This document shows positions 17,454 to 26,821 of a stretch of 64,000 nucleotides of DNA, piece by piece. The translations under genes and the position numbers were made by a program. The stretch is from Rhizobium lentis (GTDB taxonomy: Bacteria > Pseudomonadota > Alphaproteobacteria > Rhizobiales > Rhizobiaceae). Numbering within the stretch: the stretch's first letter is position 1; the number at the start of each line of letters is the position of its first letter. The stretch covers positions 1 to 64,000 of the forward strand of contig NZ_CP071455.1 of assembly GCF_017352135.1 (NCBI RefSeq), given 5' to 3'. The notes beneath the pieces were generated by a model that searched no databases, was not told the DNA's origin, and was given only the letters and a program-made list of their open reading frames with translations.

Positions 17454-18368
17454 TCAGTCGTGCCGCGACAGGAAGCGGGAAACGGTCGCCATGCAAAGCT
17501 GCCTTTCCTCGACATGCGGCATATGGCTGGAATTTTCGAAGAGCACCCACTCGCAGCCGGGGACGCGATCGAGATAGGGCCTCACGACCAGGGGCGTTGC
17601 CTCGTCATATTTGCCCGAGATCAGCAACGTCGGTGCGTCGATGCGGTCGAGCCGGTCTTCGATCGTCCAATCCTTCATCGTGCCGATGACGTGGAATTCA
17701 GTCGGACCGTTCATGTTGCGATAGACGGTGTTGTCTTCGTCCATGATGGCGAAGGTGCGCGCCACTTCCGCTGGCCATGGCGTCACCCGGCAGACATGGC
17801 GATCATAGAAGACGCGAGAGGCGGCGACATAGTCCGGATCGGTGAGGCTTCCCGCCTGTTCGTGCTTCAGCAGCGTGTCCTGCACCTCTTTCGGCAGTTC
17901 CTGCCGCAGCCGATTGGCTTCCGCAACCCAGGTGTGCATGTTGGCTGGCGAGTTGGCAATGACAAGAGCCTTCAGTCCCTGCGGCCGGCGCACCGCATGT
18001 TCGGCGCCGAGCATGCCGCCCCAGGACTGACCGAGGAAGGCGTAACGTTCCTGGATGCCGAGATGGGCCAGCAGTGCGTCCAACTCCTCGAGGAAGAGAC
18101 CGACCGTCCAGAAATCCGGGCCCTTCTCAGGAAGGCGGGTGGAATTGCCGTTGCCGAGCTGGTCGTAGTGGATGACGGGGCGGCCGTCGAGGGCGGCGAT
18201 ATCCTTGAAGGAATCGACGTAGTCATGCGTGCAGCCCGGCCCTCCATGGGCGACGACGAGCGGCAGCTTGTCACTCTGGAGAGAACCGGTGATGCGGTAC
18301 CAGGTGCGGTAGTCGCGAAAGGGCAGATAGGCTTCACTTGTTGCGACTTCGGCCACCGGCGTCTCCAT
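17454..18368 (-). CDS. proline iminopeptidase-family hydrolase, 304 aa
   Basis: This is an alpha/beta hydrolase of the proline iminopeptidase/L-amino-acid amidase type. The oxyanion motif HGGPG lies at about residues 41-45, the nucleophile Ser115 in GQSWGG, and the catalytic His in SSHMPH near the C terminus. There is no signal peptide. The ATG at 18368 matches where family members start; an in-frame GTG at 18422 overlapping the luxR stop is an alternative and would mean tight coupling. It is directly downstream of the LuxR-solo gene on the same strand, as pip genes are in plant-associated bacteria. The true substrate may be an amide signal rather than a peptide. Confidence 0.9.
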   Translation of the reverse strand: METPVAEVATSEAYLPFRDYRTWYRITGSLQSDKLPLVVAHGGPGCTHDYVDSFKDIAALDGRPVIHYDQLGNGNSTRLPEKGPDFWTVGLFLEELDALLAHLGIQERYAFLGQSWGGMLGAEHAVRRPQGLKALVIANSPANMHTWVAEANRLRQELPKEVQDTLLKHEQAGSLTDPDYVAASRVFYDRHVCRVTPWPAEVARTFAIMDEDNTVYRNMNGPTEFHVIGTMKDWTIEDRLDRIDAPTLLISGKYDEATPLVVRPYLDRVPGCEWVLFENSSHMPHVEERQLCMATVSRFLSRHD

Positions 18369-18418
18369 TCCTCGGAAGTTTGGAAACCATAACGTGGCGT
18401 CAGCGGCGAAGGCAGCTA

Positions 18419-19213
18419 TCACAAGTTATAGGGTGGCAATGACCGGCCACGCTCGTCGAGCAGTCGGTAATGGGTCGCGCGCACGACGGCCTGCGTACGG
18501 TTGCGGGCGCCGAGTTTCTTGGCGGCGGCGTTGAGATGCATGACCACGGTCGGCACGGAGCGGCCGATGATCCGCGAGATTTCCTTGGCGGAGTAGCCTT
18601 CGGCGGAATGGCGAAGGCACTCGCGTTCCCGCTCTGTCAGGCGGATAGTGCCGACGGTGCGCGCCTTGATGTCGAAAAGCGAATAGGCCGTCTCATGAAA
18701 GACATGGGCAAGCAGGTTGAAGTCGGCGATATAACGCAGCGCATGCCGTTCGAAATCGCCGTCCCCGCTGAAGCGGATGCCGGTGACCGTCGCATAGTCG
18801 CCGCCCGGCATATGGACCGGCACGGTGACGCCGGTCGACATGTCGCGTTCGCGCAGATAGCGCGTCACCGGCGCGGTGTCGTCGCTCATGAAGCGGTTGA
18901 TCAGCGTGTCGGCATTCGTGTCGTAATTCCAGAAGAACGGTGCAGTACTGCGCAACGCCACCTGCTGGACCGGGTCGATGCGAAAATAGCCGCGGTTAAA
19001 CCAATAGTCGTGCATGTCGTCGGAGATGTTCCGGAGCTTCAGCAACGACGGGAACATGATCGCGCCATCGAGATCGTAGGGCACCGGCGTATAATCGTAG
19101 ATCAGCGCCTCGAAGCCCAACTGCTTCATCGCCTCGAAGGCCTGGTCAATCCGCCCGTCCAGCGTTTCATGTGCCGTAAACTGCCGTCTGATCATTCCGA
19201 TGTCGTCAAGCAT
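18419..19213 (-). CDS. LuxR-family solo regulator of the plant-responsive type, 264 aa
   Basis: The N-terminal autoinducer-binding domain (about 20-180) is followed by a GerE-type HTH (about 195-255; [20 protein letters not shown] and [14 protein letters not shown]). The pair D80-P81 corresponds to D70-P71 of TraR/LuxR. Counting back, the TraR W57 and Y61 positions are M67 and W71 here, while W85 is kept as W95 and G113 as G128. The W-to-M and Y-to-W changes are those of the plant-associated LuxR solos OryR, XccR, PsoR and PipR, which do not sense AHLs. No luxI gene lies nearby. GGGGAA precedes the ATG. It probably activates the flanking iminopeptidase and transporter genes in response to a plant-derived molecule. 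Confidence 0.9.
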   Translation of the reverse strand: MLDDIGMIRRQFTAHETLDGRIDQAFEAMKQLGFEALIYDYTPVPYDLDGAIMFPSLLKLRNISDDMHDYWFNRGYFRIDPVQQVALRSTAPFFWNYDTNADTLINRFMSDDTAPVTRYLRERDMSTGVTVPVHMPGGDYATVTGIRFSGDGDFERHALRYIADFNLLAHVFHETAYSLFDIKARTVGTIRLTERERECLRHSAEGYSAKEISRIIGRSVPTVVMHLNAAAKKLGARNRTQAVVRATHYRLLDERGRSLPPYNL

Positions 19214-19340
19214 AAGCAGTTCCCCGGTTCGGTGTGCGCCCTACCCTATCACTTCTTATAGCTGGCATAGAACGCGATTTCCGGTAAAAAATTAACCATG
19301 CCCAAATATTGAGCAAGGGAAATTTCTGCTGGAGCAATCA

Positions 19341-20231
19341 ATGTGGCGTGAAATGCAGCCGGACGCGCGATTTGAGATCGATGTGGATGGCTATCGCGTC
19401 GTCGCCTATAGCTTTGGGTCCGGCGACGAGACGGTGTTCTGCCTGAATGGCGGTCCCGGCCTGCCTTGTGATTACTTGCGCGAGGCGCACTCCTGCCTGA
19501 TCGACAAAGGCTACCGCGTCGTCGCCTTCGACCAGCTCGGCACCGGCGCGTCCGACCGGCCGGACGATCTCTCGCTCTGGACGATCGGCCGCTACGTCGA
19601 AGAGACCGAAACCGTGCGCAAGAAGCTGGGCCTCGGCAAGGTCCATATGCTCGGCCATTCCTGGGGAGGGTGGCTGGCGATAGACTATGCTCTGACCTAT
19701 CCCGAAAACCTCAAGACGCTGATCCTCGAAGATACCGTCGCCGACATGCCGCATCTGGTCTCGGAGCTGGAACGGCTGCGCGCAGCACTCGGTCCGGAAA
19801 CAGTGTCGATGATGCAGAAGCATGAGGCGCAGGGAACCTACGATCATCCGGAATACCTCGCTGCGGTCACCATCCTCAACTACCGCCATGTCTGCCGGCT
19901 GGCGGAATGGCCGGCGCCGGTGCGCCGTTCGCTCGACGACTGGAATATGGCGCCCTATGCGACGATGCAGGGCCCGAACGAATTTCTCTACATCGGCAAC
20001 CTCAAGGACTGGAACCGCATCCCGGACCTGCCGCGGCTGACGCTGCCCGTGCTGATCACGACGGGAGAGCATGACGAGCTGACGCCGGCCTGCGCGCTCA
20101 GGATGAAGCTCGCGCTGCCGAATGCCGAGCTCCGGGTATTTGCCAATGCCAGTCACATGCCTTTCTATGAGAACCCGCAGGATTATTACCCGGCGCTTCT
20201 CGATTTCCTCGCTCGGCAGAAGGCGGCGTGA
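19341..20231 (+). CDS. second proline iminopeptidase-family hydrolase, 296 aa
   Basis: The motifs are NGGPG at 36-40, nucleophile Ser107 in GHSWGG, and the catalytic His in ASHMPF near the C terminus. It shares the family fold with the product at 17454 (RHVCRL..WP and GPNEF/GPTEF blocks) but identity is modest, so it is an old duplicate or an independent arrival. GGAG is six bases before the ATG. It is divergent from luxR with 127 bases between, and the peptide-type ABC importer follows 51 bases later, so it heads that operon. Its product could process the imported ligand. Confidence 0.9.
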   Translation: MWREMQPDARFEIDVDGYRVVAYSFGSGDETVFCLNGGPGLPCDYLREAHSCLIDKGYRVVAFDQLGTGASDRPDDLSLWTIGRYVEETETVRKKLGLGKVHMLGHSWGGWLAIDYALTYPENLKTLILEDTVADMPHLVSELERLRAALGPETVSMMQKHEAQGTYDHPEYLAAVTILNYRHVCRLAEWPAPVRRSLDDWNMAPYATMQGPNEFLYIGNLKDWNRIPDLPRLTLPVLITTGEHDELTPACALRMKLALPNAELRVFANASHMPFYENPQDYYPALLDFLARQKAA

Positions 20232-20282
20232 TGCAAGGGGAAGCGGCTCAAACCGGACGAAGATACAGGGGCGGCCGCCGTC

Positions 20283-21221
20283 ATGCATCGCTATAAATTC
20301 GTTCTCACGCGACCGCTGCAGTTCCTGCCCGTCATTATCGGCATCAGCGTCATCACCTTCATCCTGGTCCGTCTGATCCCCGGCGATCCCGCACGCAACA
20401 TCCTCGGCACGCGGGCGACGCCGGATGCGCTTGCGAACATCCGCGCCCAATACGGGCTCGACCAGCCGATGTGGCTGCAATATGTCTATTTCCTCAAGAA
20501 CCTCGCCAATGGCGAGATGGGCAAGTCGATCCTCTACAAGATCGACGTGCTGAAACTCATCGCGACACGCATCGAGCCGACGCTCGCGCTCGTGGCCGCC
20601 AGCGTCGTGCTCTCGGTCCTGATCGCGGTGCCGATGGCGGCGATCGCCGCACGCAACGCAGGCCGCGCGCCGGACCATGCGGTCCGCATCATCTCGACTT
20701 TCGGCATCGGTTTTCCGCCTTTCTGGCTGGGGCTGATGCTGATCATCCTCTTCAGCGTCGAACTCGGCGTGCTGCCGGTTTCGGGCTACGGCGCGACCAT
20801 CGGCGAAAAGCTTTCACATCTGGTGCTGCCGAGCCTGACGGTGGCGCTGTCGCTCTCGACCGTTTTGACGCGCAGCCTGCGGGCGGCAATGATCGAGGCG
20901 CTGAAATCGGATGTCGCGACGGCGGCGCGCGCCCGCGGTATGCCCGAGAGCATCGTCTTCTGGCGGCATGTGCTGCCGAATTCGCTGATGCCGACGATCA
21001 ACCTGCTCGCCGTCAACATCGGCTGGCTGATCGGCGGCACGGTGGTGGTCGAGAGCGTCTTTGCGCTGCCCGGCATGGGGCAGCTCCTCGTCAGGGCGAT
21101 CTTCTCGCGCGACTATATGGTGGTGCAAGGCGTCGCCATGGTCTTTGCCTGCGCCACGGTGCTCATCAACTTCGTCGCCGACATCGTCACCGTCGCCGTC
21201 GATCCGAGGGTGAAGCTATGA
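20283..21221 (+). CDS. ABC permease, DppB/OppB type, 312 aa
   Basis: This inner-membrane permease belongs to an oligopeptide-type importer. It starts MHRYKFVLTRPLQFLPVIIG, followed by the first membrane helix, then SVITFILVRLIPGDPA, typical of DppB. Six membrane segments are present. The EAA-loop region reads AAMIEALKSDVATAARARGM, the contact for the ATPase. It overlaps the next permease by four bases. It belongs to an operon with the second iminopeptidase gene upstream. Confidence 0.95.
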   Translation: MHRYKFVLTRPLQFLPVIIGISVITFILVRLIPGDPARNILGTRATPDALANIRAQYGLDQPMWLQYVYFLKNLANGEMGKSILYKIDVLKLIATRIEPTLALVAASVVLSVLIAVPMAAIAARNAGRAPDHAVRIISTFGIGFPPFWLGLMLIILFSVELGVLPVSGYGATIGEKLSHLVLPSLTVALSLSTVLTRSLRAAMIEALKSDVATAARARGMPESIVFWRHVLPNSLMPTINLLAVNIGWLIGGTVVVESVFALPGMGQLLVRAIFSRDYMVVQGVAMVFACATVLINFVADIVTVAVDPRVKL

Positions 21222-22069
21222 GCGTCGAGGCGACCGCAACCGCGTCTCCCCGCCGGCGCCGTTTCCTCGGCCGGCGGCCGATGCTTGCCGTCGGCGCCGG
21301 CGTGCTGCTGTTCTTCATCCTGTTGGCGGTCGCATCACCTCTTGTCGCGCCCTATGATCCGATCATGCAGGATGCCGCAGTGCGCTTGCAGGCGCCGTCG
21401 CTGCTGCACCCTTTCGGCACCGACAATTTCGGCCGTGACATCCTTTCCCGCGTCATCTGGGGTGCGCGCGTCGACCTGCAGATGGCGCTGATCGGCGTCG
21501 TCTTCCCCTTCCTCATCGGCACGACGGTCGGCACGATCGCCGGCTTTTTCGGCGGGATCGTCGATGCGCTGTTCATGCGCCTGGTCGATATCATCCTCGC
21601 CTTCCCCTTCCTCGTGTTGATGCTGTCGATCATCGCGATCCTTGGACCGGGCCTCGGCAGCTTCTACATCGCCATGGCGCTGGTCGGCTGGGTCTCCTAT
21701 GCCAGGCTGATCCGGGCGCAGATGCTGGTGCTGAAAAGCAGCGACTATGCCGTCGCCGCCGTCAGCCTCGGCTTCAGTCGTTCGCGCATCATGTTCCGGC
21801 ACCTGCTGCCGAATGCCATCGCCGGCTCGATCGTCTTTTCCATGTCCGATGCGACGCTGGTGCTGCTCAGTGGTGCGGCCGTCAGCTATCTCGGCCTCGG
21901 CGTCCAGCCGCCGATCGCCGAATGGGGCGTCATGGTCGCGGAAGGACAGGGCTTCATCACCACGGCCTGGTGGATCACGCTGTTTCCCGGCCTCTCCATC
22001 GTCTGCCTCGCCTTCGGCTTCAGCATGCTGGGTGATGCGCTCGGTGAACTGCTGGGGGTGCATGAATGA
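21218..22069 (+). CDS. ABC permease, DppC/OppC type, 283 aa
   Basis: This is the second permease of the peptide-type importer. The N-terminal FLGRRPMLAVGAGVLLFFIL helix and the conserved HPFGTDNFGRDILSRVIWGARVDL block are hallmarks of DppC. The EAA loop reads YAVAAVSLGFSRSRIMFRHL. The ATG at 21218 overlaps the stop of the first permease (ATGA), and its stop overlaps the start of the ATPase gene by four bases. The length is normal. Confidence 0.95.
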   Translation: MSVEATATASPRRRRFLGRRPMLAVGAGVLLFFILLAVASPLVAPYDPIMQDAAVRLQAPSLLHPFGTDNFGRDILSRVIWGARVDLQMALIGVVFPFLIGTTVGTIAGFFGGIVDALFMRLVDIILAFPFLVLMLSIIAILGPGLGSFYIAMALVGWVSYARLIRAQMLVLKSSDYAVAAVSLGFSRSRIMFRHLLPNAIAGSIVFSMSDATLVLLSGAAVSYLGLGVQPPIAEWGVMVAEGQGFITTAWWITLFPGLSIVCLAFGFSMLGDALGELLGVHE

Positions 22070-23766
22070 GCGGCTCCGTACTGTCAGTCCGTGATCTCAC
22101 CGTCAGGGCACATGTCGATTCCGGCCCGCGCACGCTTCTTGATGCCGTCTCGCTCGATCTCGGCAAGGGCGAGATCCTCGGCCTCGTCGGCGAAAGCGGC
22201 TCGGGCAAGAGCCTGTTCTGCCGTTCTCTGGTGCGCCTGCTGCCCTCTTCGCTGCTGAAGATCGAAAGCGGGAGCGTGCTGCTCCAAGGGCGCGACCTCA
22301 TGCGGATCGACGATCGCGAGATGCTGAAGGTGCGCGGCGGAGAGATCGGCATGATCTTTCAGAACCCAACCAGCCATCTCGACCCCGTGATGCGGATCGG
22401 CGATCAGATCGCCGAGGGCATTCGCTATCATCAGGGCCTCGGCGCCCGCCAAGCTCGCTCCGCGGCGACGGACATCCTCGCCCAGGTCGGCTTTCCCGAT
22501 CCCGCCCGCCAGTACGACAGCTATCCGCACGAATTTTCCGGCGGCATGCGGCAACGGGCGATGATCGGTGTCGCTCTGTCCTGCAATCCGAAGATCCTGA
22601 TCGCCGACGAGCCGACGACGGCGCTCGACGTCACCATCCAGGCGCAGATCCTGCGGCTGCTGATCGACATTCGCGACCGGCGCGGCTTGTCGATCATTCT
22701 CATCACGCACGATCTCGGTATCGTCGCCCAGACCTGCGACCGCATCGCCGTAATGCGCGGCGGCAAGCTTGTCGAAGAAGGGCTGAAACGGACGATCCTC
22801 GCGCGGCCGCAGCATCCTTACACGATCAACCTGATCGACAGCCACCCCTCCATGTCAGGCGAGATGGCCGCGCCGTTGGCCGAGCTTGCTGAGGCCCGCC
22901 GGTCGAGCAGGGCATTGCTCGAAATCGACGATCTCCAAGTCCAATTCACAGCGGGCCGCAGTTTGCTCCCCGGCAGTGCCAAGACGGTCAGCGCCGTTGC
23001 CGGCGTCAGCCTGAGGATCATGCCGGGCGAAACGGTCGGCATCGTCGGCGAATCCGGCAGCGGCAAGAGTACGCTTGCCCGCGCCGTGCTCGGCCTGACG
23101 CCGCTTTCTGCCGGCCACGTCACCTTCGACGGCATCGACCTGGCGCAGCAGCGGAGCGCGGGCCTGGCAAAACTCAGGCGCGAAACTGCGATGGTGTTCC
23201 AGGATCCCTACAATGCGCTGAACCCGCGGCTGACGATCGGGCGGATGCTTTCCGAGGTGCTGAAGGTCCAAGGTAAGGTCGCCACGCCCGACATTCCGGC
23301 GCGCATCGGCGAGTTGCTCGATCTCGTCGGCCTCGAGCGCGAATTCGCCGAGCGCAAGCCGCGCAGCATGAGCGGCGGCCAGTGCCAGCGCGCCGGCATT
23401 GCCCGCGCGCTCGCCGTCGAGCCGAAGCTGATCATCGCCGACGAATGCGTGGCCGCCCTCGACGTCACCATCCAGGCGCAGATCATCGAGCTATTCCGCC
23501 AACTCACCGCGAAGATGAACCTCACGCTGATCTTCATCGCCCACGACCTCGCGATCGTACGCAATCTCTGCGACCGCGTCGTCGTGATGTATCGCGGCGA
23601 GATCGTCGAGGAGGGCCGCTCCGAGGAAGTCTTCACGCGGCCGAAGCACGCCTATACCGCGGCGCTGATCGCCGCCATTCCCGACATCGATCCCGACAGG
23701 CCGCTACTGCAAGGCACCGGCCGTGGGGACGAACCGCAATCCATGTCGATCAAACGCATGCCATAA
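22066..23766 (+). CDS. fused double ABC ATPase, peptide-type importer, 566 aa
   Basis: Two nucleotide-binding domains are fused, equivalent to DppD plus DppF, as in GsiA. The first Walker A is GESGSGKS at 42-49 and the second, GESGSGKST, is near residue 327. Signature motifs are FSGGMRQRA and [10 protein letters not shown], and Walker B segments are [12 protein letters not shown] and [12 protein letters not shown]. In the second half Pro after the Walker B Glu is replaced by Cys (DEC instead of DEP), and the LSGGQ variant is MSGGQC. It overlaps the permease gene by four bases. It powers the importer next to the LuxR-solo cluster. Confidence 0.95.
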   Translation: MSGSVLSVRDLTVRAHVDSGPRTLLDAVSLDLGKGEILGLVGESGSGKSLFCRSLVRLLPSSLLKIESGSVLLQGRDLMRIDDREMLKVRGGEIGMIFQNPTSHLDPVMRIGDQIAEGIRYHQGLGARQARSAATDILAQVGFPDPARQYDSYPHEFSGGMRQRAMIGVALSCNPKILIADEPTTALDVTIQAQILRLLIDIRDRRGLSIILITHDLGIVAQTCDRIAVMRGGKLVEEGLKRTILARPQHPYTINLIDSHPSMSGEMAAPLAELAEARRSSRALLEIDDLQVQFTAGRSLLPGSAKTVSAVAGVSLRIMPGETVGIVGESGSGKSTLARAVLGLTPLSAGHVTFDGIDLAQQRSAGLAKLRRETAMVFQDPYNALNPRLTIGRMLSEVLKVQGKVATPDIPARIGELLDLVGLEREFAERKPRSMSGGQCQRAGIARALAVEPKLIIADECVAALDVTIQAQIIELFRQLTAKMNLTLIFIAHDLAIVRNLCDRVVVMYRGEIVEEGRSEEVFTRPKHAYTAALIAAIPDIDPDRPLLQGTGRGDEPQSMSIKRMP

Positions 23767-23784
23767 CAAAGAAGGGAACGACTG

Positions 23785-25299
23785 ATGACAAACAGGTGGA
23801 AATCAATCGGGCTTGCCGCCATGCTCGCAGCCCTGACGCTGAGCGCGAGCTATGCCGAGGCCGCCGGCGTGCTCACCATCGGACGCCGCGAGGATTCGAC
23901 GACATTCGATCCGATCAAGACGGCCCAGAACATCGACAACTGGGTGTTCTCCAACGTCTACGACGTGCTGATCCGCGTCGACAAGACAGGCACGAAGCTC
24001 GAGCCCGGCCTTGCCGAAAGCTGGACCGTTTCGGATGACGGGCTGACCTATACGCTCAAGATCCGCGACACGAAATTCTCCGATGGTTCGCCGCTGACGG
24101 CGGAAGACGCGGCGTTCAGCCTGCTGCGCATCCGCGACGACCCTGCCTCGCTCTGGAGCGATTCCTACAAGGTAATCGACACGGCGGTCGCGACCGACGC
24201 ACATACGCTGACGATCAAACTCAAGAACCCGTCCGCGCCCTTCCTCTCGACGCTTGCGCTGCCCAATGCCTCCGTCATCTCCAAGAAGGGCATGGAATCG
24301 CTAGGGGCCGAGGCCTATGGCGAGAAACCGATCGCATCCGGCGCCTTCGTGGTCGACGAATGGCGGCGCGGCGACCGCGTCATCCTCAAGAAGAACCCGA
24401 ATTTCTGGGAAGCCGACCGCGCCAAGCTCGATGGTGTCGAGTGGATCTCGGTGCCCGATGACAACACCCGCATGCTGAATGTTCAGGCCGGCGAACTCGA
24501 TGCCGCGATTTTCGTGCCCTTCTCCCGCGTCGAGGAGCTGAAGAAGGATCCCAACCTCAACGTCGACATCGATGCCTCGACACGCGAGGATCACCTGCTG
24601 ATCAACCATGCGCATGGCGCGCTCGGCAAGAAGGAAGTCCGCCAGGCCTTGGACCTTGCGATCGACAAGAAGGCGATCGTCGACACCGTCACCTTCGGCC
24701 AGGGCACGGTCGCCAATTCCTACATCCCGAAGGGTGCGCTCTATTATTACGCCGACAACCTGCAGCGGCCCTATGATCCCGCGAAAGCCAAGGAGATGCT
24801 GGCGGCTGCCGGAGCCTCCGACCTGACCCTGAATTACGTGGTGCGTGCCGGCGACGAAGTTGACGAGCAGACGGCTGTCTTGGTCCAGCAGCAGCTGCAG
24901 AAGGCCGGCATTACCGCCAATCTGCAGAAGGTCGACCCCAGCCAGGAATGGGATATGCTCGTTGCCGGCGACTATGACATTTCGGTCAACTACTGGACCA
25001 ACGACATTCTCGACCCGGACCAGAAGACCACTTTCGTCCTCGGCCACGATTCCAACAACAACTATTTGACCAACTATAAGAACGAGGCGGTGAAGGAACT
25101 GGTCGCCAAGGCCCGTCTCGAGCTCGACCCGAAGAAGCGCGAAGAGATGTATGTAAATCTGCAGAGGATGGCCAAGGACGACGTCAACTGGATCGACCTC
25201 TATTACAGCCCTTACATCAACGTCTCGCGCAAGAGTATCGAGAACTTCCACCAGAACCCGCTCGGCCGTTTCTTCCTGGAAGACACGGTCAAGAACTGA
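23785..25299 (+). CDS. peptide-type ABC substrate-binding protein, 504 aa
   Basis: This is a periplasmic SBP_bac_5 family protein. A Sec signal peptide covers about residues 1-26 (cleavage near YAEA-AG). The start of the mature protein, LTIGRREDSTTFDPIKTAQN, and the FKLRDTKFSDGSPLTAED-like block (here KIRDTKFSDGSPLTAEDAAF) are family hallmarks. It is last in the operon, 18 bases after the ATPase gene. In Pseudomonas a comparable transporter beside pipR imports an ethanolamine derivative, so the ligand here may be a small amide or peptide-like plant compound. A hairpin terminator follows. Confidence 0.95.
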   Translation: MTNRWKSIGLAAMLAALTLSASYAEAAGVLTIGRREDSTTFDPIKTAQNIDNWVFSNVYDVLIRVDKTGTKLEPGLAESWTVSDDGLTYTLKIRDTKFSDGSPLTAEDAAFSLLRIRDDPASLWSDSYKVIDTAVATDAHTLTIKLKNPSAPFLSTLALPNASVISKKGMESLGAEAYGEKPIASGAFVVDEWRRGDRVILKKNPNFWEADRAKLDGVEWISVPDDNTRMLNVQAGELDAAIFVPFSRVEELKKDPNLNVDIDASTREDHLLINHAHGALGKKEVRQALDLAIDKKAIVDTVTFGQGTVANSYIPKGALYYYADNLQRPYDPAKAKEMLAAAGASDLTLNYVVRAGDEVDEQTAVLVQQQLQKAGITANLQKVDPSQEWDMLVAGDYDISVNYWTNDILDPDQKTTFVLGHDSNNNYLTNYKNEAVKELVAKARLELDPKKREEMYVNLQRMAKDDVNWIDLYYSPYINVSRKSIENFHQNPLGRFFLEDTVKN

Positions 25300-25318
25300 G
25301 TTCGCGCAGCATGCAAAT

Positions 25319-25345
25319 GCTCCGCCGCCCTTGCGGCGACGGAGC
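25319..25345 (+). terminator. hairpin between convergent transcription units
   Basis: GCTCCG (25319-25324) pairs with CGGAGC (25340-25345) and the inner CGCC (25326-25329) with GGCG (25335-25338), leaving one C-A mismatch and a small loop. On the plus strand it is followed by CTCATTCATT. It probably ends the importer operon and may also serve the opposite gst gene. Confidence 0.6.
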
Positions 25346-25382
25346 CTCATTCATTGCTGCGACAGGTGACTGACCGGCTTGA

Positions 25383-26258
25383 TTACTCGGCGGCCGCAAG
25401 CTTGTCCTGCGTTCTGGTTTCAAAGTCGCTGGCGTCGTGACGCTCGTGCAACTGGGTCGACGGGTCGCCGGAGAGGCGGTTGACCATGCGGCCGCGCTGC
25501 ACGGCGGGCCGGCTGTAGATCGTGTCGGCCCAGCGCAGCACGTTCTTATAGTCCTCGACCTGCAGGAATTCGGCAGCCCCGTAGCTCCAGCCCTTCACCA
25601 GGCCGCCGTACCATGGCCAGATGGCAATATCGGCGATCGTATATTGGCTGCCTGCCACATATTCGCTTTCGGCAAGCCGGCGATCGAGCACGTCGAGCTG
25701 ACGTTTCACTTCCATAGCGAAGCGGTCGATCGCATATTCGATCTTCGTCGGCGCATAGGCGTAGAAATGGCCGAAACCGCCGCCGAGATAGGGAGCGCTG
25801 CCCATCTGCCAGAACAGCCATGAGAGGCATTCGGCACGCTCGCTCGGTTCTGTCGGTAGGAAGGCGCCGAACTTTTCGGCGAGATAGGTAAGGATGGCGC
25901 CGGATTCGAAAACGCGGATCGGCTTCGGACCACTACGATCCATCAGCGCCGGGATCTTCGAATTGGGGTTGACCTTCACGAAACCGCTGCCGAACTGGTC
26001 GCCGTCACCGATCCTGATCAGCCATGCGTCATACTCGGCGCCGCTATGGCCAAGGGCCAGCAGCTCCTCGAGCATGATCGTGACCTTCTGTCCGTTCGGC
26101 GTACCGAGCGAATAGAGCTGCAGCGGGTGGCGGCCGACCGGAAGTTCCTTCTCATGCGTCGGTCCCGCGATCGGGCGATTGATGTTGGCGAATTGGCCGC
26201 CATTCGCCTTGTTCCAGGTCCAGACTTTCGGGGGGGTATAGTCGGGAGAACCGCTCAT
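25383..26258 (-). CDS. yghU: glutathione S-transferase family, YghU type, 291 aa
   Basis: YghU-like enzymes are GSH-dependent disulfide-bond oxidoreductases and peroxidases. The N-terminal extension INRPIAGPTHEKELPVGRHP and the motif TPNGQKVTIMLEEL are characteristic, as are NPNSKIPALMD and VFESGAILTYLAEKFG of the thioredoxin-like domain. The helical domain (about 145-260) contains ADIAIWPWYG. The length is close to the family norm. AGGAG lies nine bases before the ATG. It stands alone, facing the peptide-importer operon. Confidence 0.93.
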   Translation of the reverse strand: MSGSPDYTPPKVWTWNKANGGQFANINRPIAGPTHEKELPVGRHPLQLYSLGTPNGQKVTIMLEELLALGHSGAEYDAWLIRIGDGDQFGSGFVKVNPNSKIPALMDRSGPKPIRVFESGAILTYLAEKFGAFLPTEPSERAECLSWLFWQMGSAPYLGGGFGHFYAYAPTKIEYAIDRFAMEVKRQLDVLDRRLAESEYVAGSQYTIADIAIWPWYGGLVKGWSYGAAEFLQVEDYKNVLRWADTIYSRPAVQRGRMVNRLSGDPSTQLHERHDASDFETRTQDKLAAAE

Positions 26259-26424
26259 CTTTTAAAACTCCTGGGATTGGTCGGATGGAGTGCGGCGCAG
26301 GTTGGGTTGCCGCATTTTTCCTGACATAGCAGAGGCGACGAGCTTTTGTCACAGGTGTTGGCGCGGTTTCACGCAATCGTCAGAGCCTTGGCAAAGTTCA
26401 TGATATCCCTCTCGAACGCAGCGT

Positions 26425-26805
26425 TCAGGCTGCGCCCTCGCCTTCATGATTGACTGCCGTCCTTGTGCCGGAGGAGAAGATGATCAGGGCAAAGAGCGGT
26501 TCGGTTCCGAGGGCGCGCGCCCAATGACGGACATTGCGGGGGATGCGGATGGCGTCGCCAGCTTTCAGCCGGTACAGGACATCGCCGAGCTTATGTTCGC
26601 AACTGCCGGAAACGACATAGAGGATCTCCTCACAGTCGGGATGTGAGTGCAGCTGGTTGCGCTCGCCGGGATTGATGCGGCAGGTGCCGAAGGTCATCTC
26701 GGCGCCGGGCGTACCGTCGCCGGTGATTTTCCAGTTGAGCTCGCCCCAGGAGGTCGGCATGAATTCGCCGCCGGCTTTCCGGAAAATGACATCGCTGTCG
26801 GTCAA
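26425..26805 (-). CDS. cupin-domain protein, 126 aa
   Basis: This is a single small beta-barrel cupin. The metal-binding first motif contains His53, His55 and Glu59 or Glu60 (QLHSHPDCEEILYVVSG) and the second motif His94 in RNVRHWARA. I chose a TTG start at 26805, since GGAGGG precedes it at the right distance and the longer frame would overlap the upstream oxidoreductase gene. It is the last gene of the sugar-importer operon. A sugar isomerase or epimerase role would fit, but such cupins are also simple binding proteins. Confidence 0.85.
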   Translation of the reverse strand: MTDSDVIFRKAGGEFMPTSWGELNWKITGDGTPGAEMTFGTCRINPGERNQLHSHPDCEEILYVVSGSCEHKLGDVLYRLKAGDAIRIPRNVRHWARALGTEPLFALIIFSSGTRTAVNHEGEGAA

Positions 26806-26821
26806 GGCTGTCCCTCCCCTA

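Noticed and set aside
19246..19261. CTAT-N8-ATAG as a possible lux-type box between luxR and the second iminopeptidase gene
   Set aside because: Only the outer four bases match symmetrically, which is too weak for a site call.
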